A stretch of 64,000 bases of DNA, taken from NCBI RefSeq assembly GCF_009763805.1, contig NZ_CP046803.1:682001-746000 (forward strand), in the 5' to 3' direction. This document shows positions 63,938 to 64,000 of the stretch, piece by piece. Source of the DNA: Vibrio cidicii. Lineage in GTDB: Bacteria > Pseudomonadota > Gammaproteobacteria > Enterobacterales > Vibrionaceae. Positions within the stretch are counted from its first letter, which is position 1. Every line of letters starts with the position of its first letter. The position numbers were made by a program, and so were the translations under genes. The notes beneath the pieces are model-generated. The model was given only the letters and a program-made list of their open reading frames with translations, did no database searches and was not told the origin of the DNA.

Positions 63938-64000
63938 ATGAACAGCAAGACGAAGTGTTGGATGCTACTGCTTTTTGCCGTGGTAGCGGGTTGCAATGAC
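63938..64000 (+). CDS. Partial lipoprotein gene, cut by window end
   Basis: 21 codons visible from ATG 63938 (AAGGAG 7 nt upstream). MNSKTKCWMLLLFAVVAGCND: a lipobox (VVAGC) with a short hydrophobic core, so an exported lipoprotein. The rest lies outside the window. Confidence 0.65.
   Translation, partial: MNSKTKCWMLLLFAVVAGCND

Overview
The window looks like a stretch of a gammaproteobacterial genome, most probably a Vibrio. I base this on an M9 Vibrio-type collagenase, NfsA, RlmC, an MdtL-YidZ pair, a MurQ/MurP/RpiR locus, a second GroES-GroEL pair, a second tryptophanyl-tRNA synthetase and many gene-regulator pairs. A position on the smaller, accessory-rich Vibrio chromosome is an inference. 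I see no rRNA, tRNA, CRISPR, plasmid or phage module. The one complete mobile element is an IS21-family insertion at 29015-30994.

Layout. 1-9.9 kb: periplasmic binding protein, DMT exporter with divergent MocR regulator, M3 oligopeptidase, a large hypothetical protein, RlmC and NfsA. 10-13.9 kb: a TetR regulator divergent from a three-gene outer-membrane cassette. 14-19 kb: DAACS symporter, LysR/EamA pair, isochorismatase/AraC pair. 19.1-21.2 kb: a two-gene operon that I read as the folate-independent methionine synthase MesD with its partner MesX (DUF1852). 22-26 kb: GFA protein, GNAT, SgrR-type regulator/MFS pair, SirB2.

26.7-35.7 kb is the most coherent regulatory unit: DJ-1/PfpI lipoprotein, NAD(P)-binding reductase, an exported acetoacetate-decarboxylase-like protein split by the IS21 element, a MerR regulator, an aldehyde dehydrogenase and an Old Yellow Enzyme. 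Five promoters here have a TTGAC(A/C/T) -35 box, exactly 19 bp of spacer and a TTAAA-N6-TTTAA-type dyad inside the spacer, the hallmark of MerR-type activation. The gene content suggests a reactive-carbonyl or electrophile response. A second MerR gene at 56.8 kb faces a DUF2938 gene across a promoter of the same design.

36-46 kb: RND pump plus adaptor, AhpD-like protein, TDT/SLAC1-type transporter, Dps, AraC, MdtL and YidZ. 46-52.5 kb: collagenase and the N-acetylmuramate locus murQ-murP with a divergent RpiR regulator. 52.5-57 kb: GroES2-GroEL2 behind a sigma32-type promoter, then TrpRS2, whose leader encodes a short peptide with tandem Trp codons followed by alternative hairpins (candidate attenuator). 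57-64 kb: chemoreceptor, AhpD-like/AraC pair, small proteins, cold-shock protein, binding protein, an esterase remnant and lipoproteins.

Quality warning: fifteen single-base frameshifts break otherwise well-conserved genes. Ten of them are an extra T in the context GTTTC (GAAAC on the other strand) where the restored frame needs GTTC. This looks like a systematic sequencing error rather than gene decay. I list these genes as one unit each with the lesion position, typed as pseudogene because the sequence as given does not encode the whole protein.
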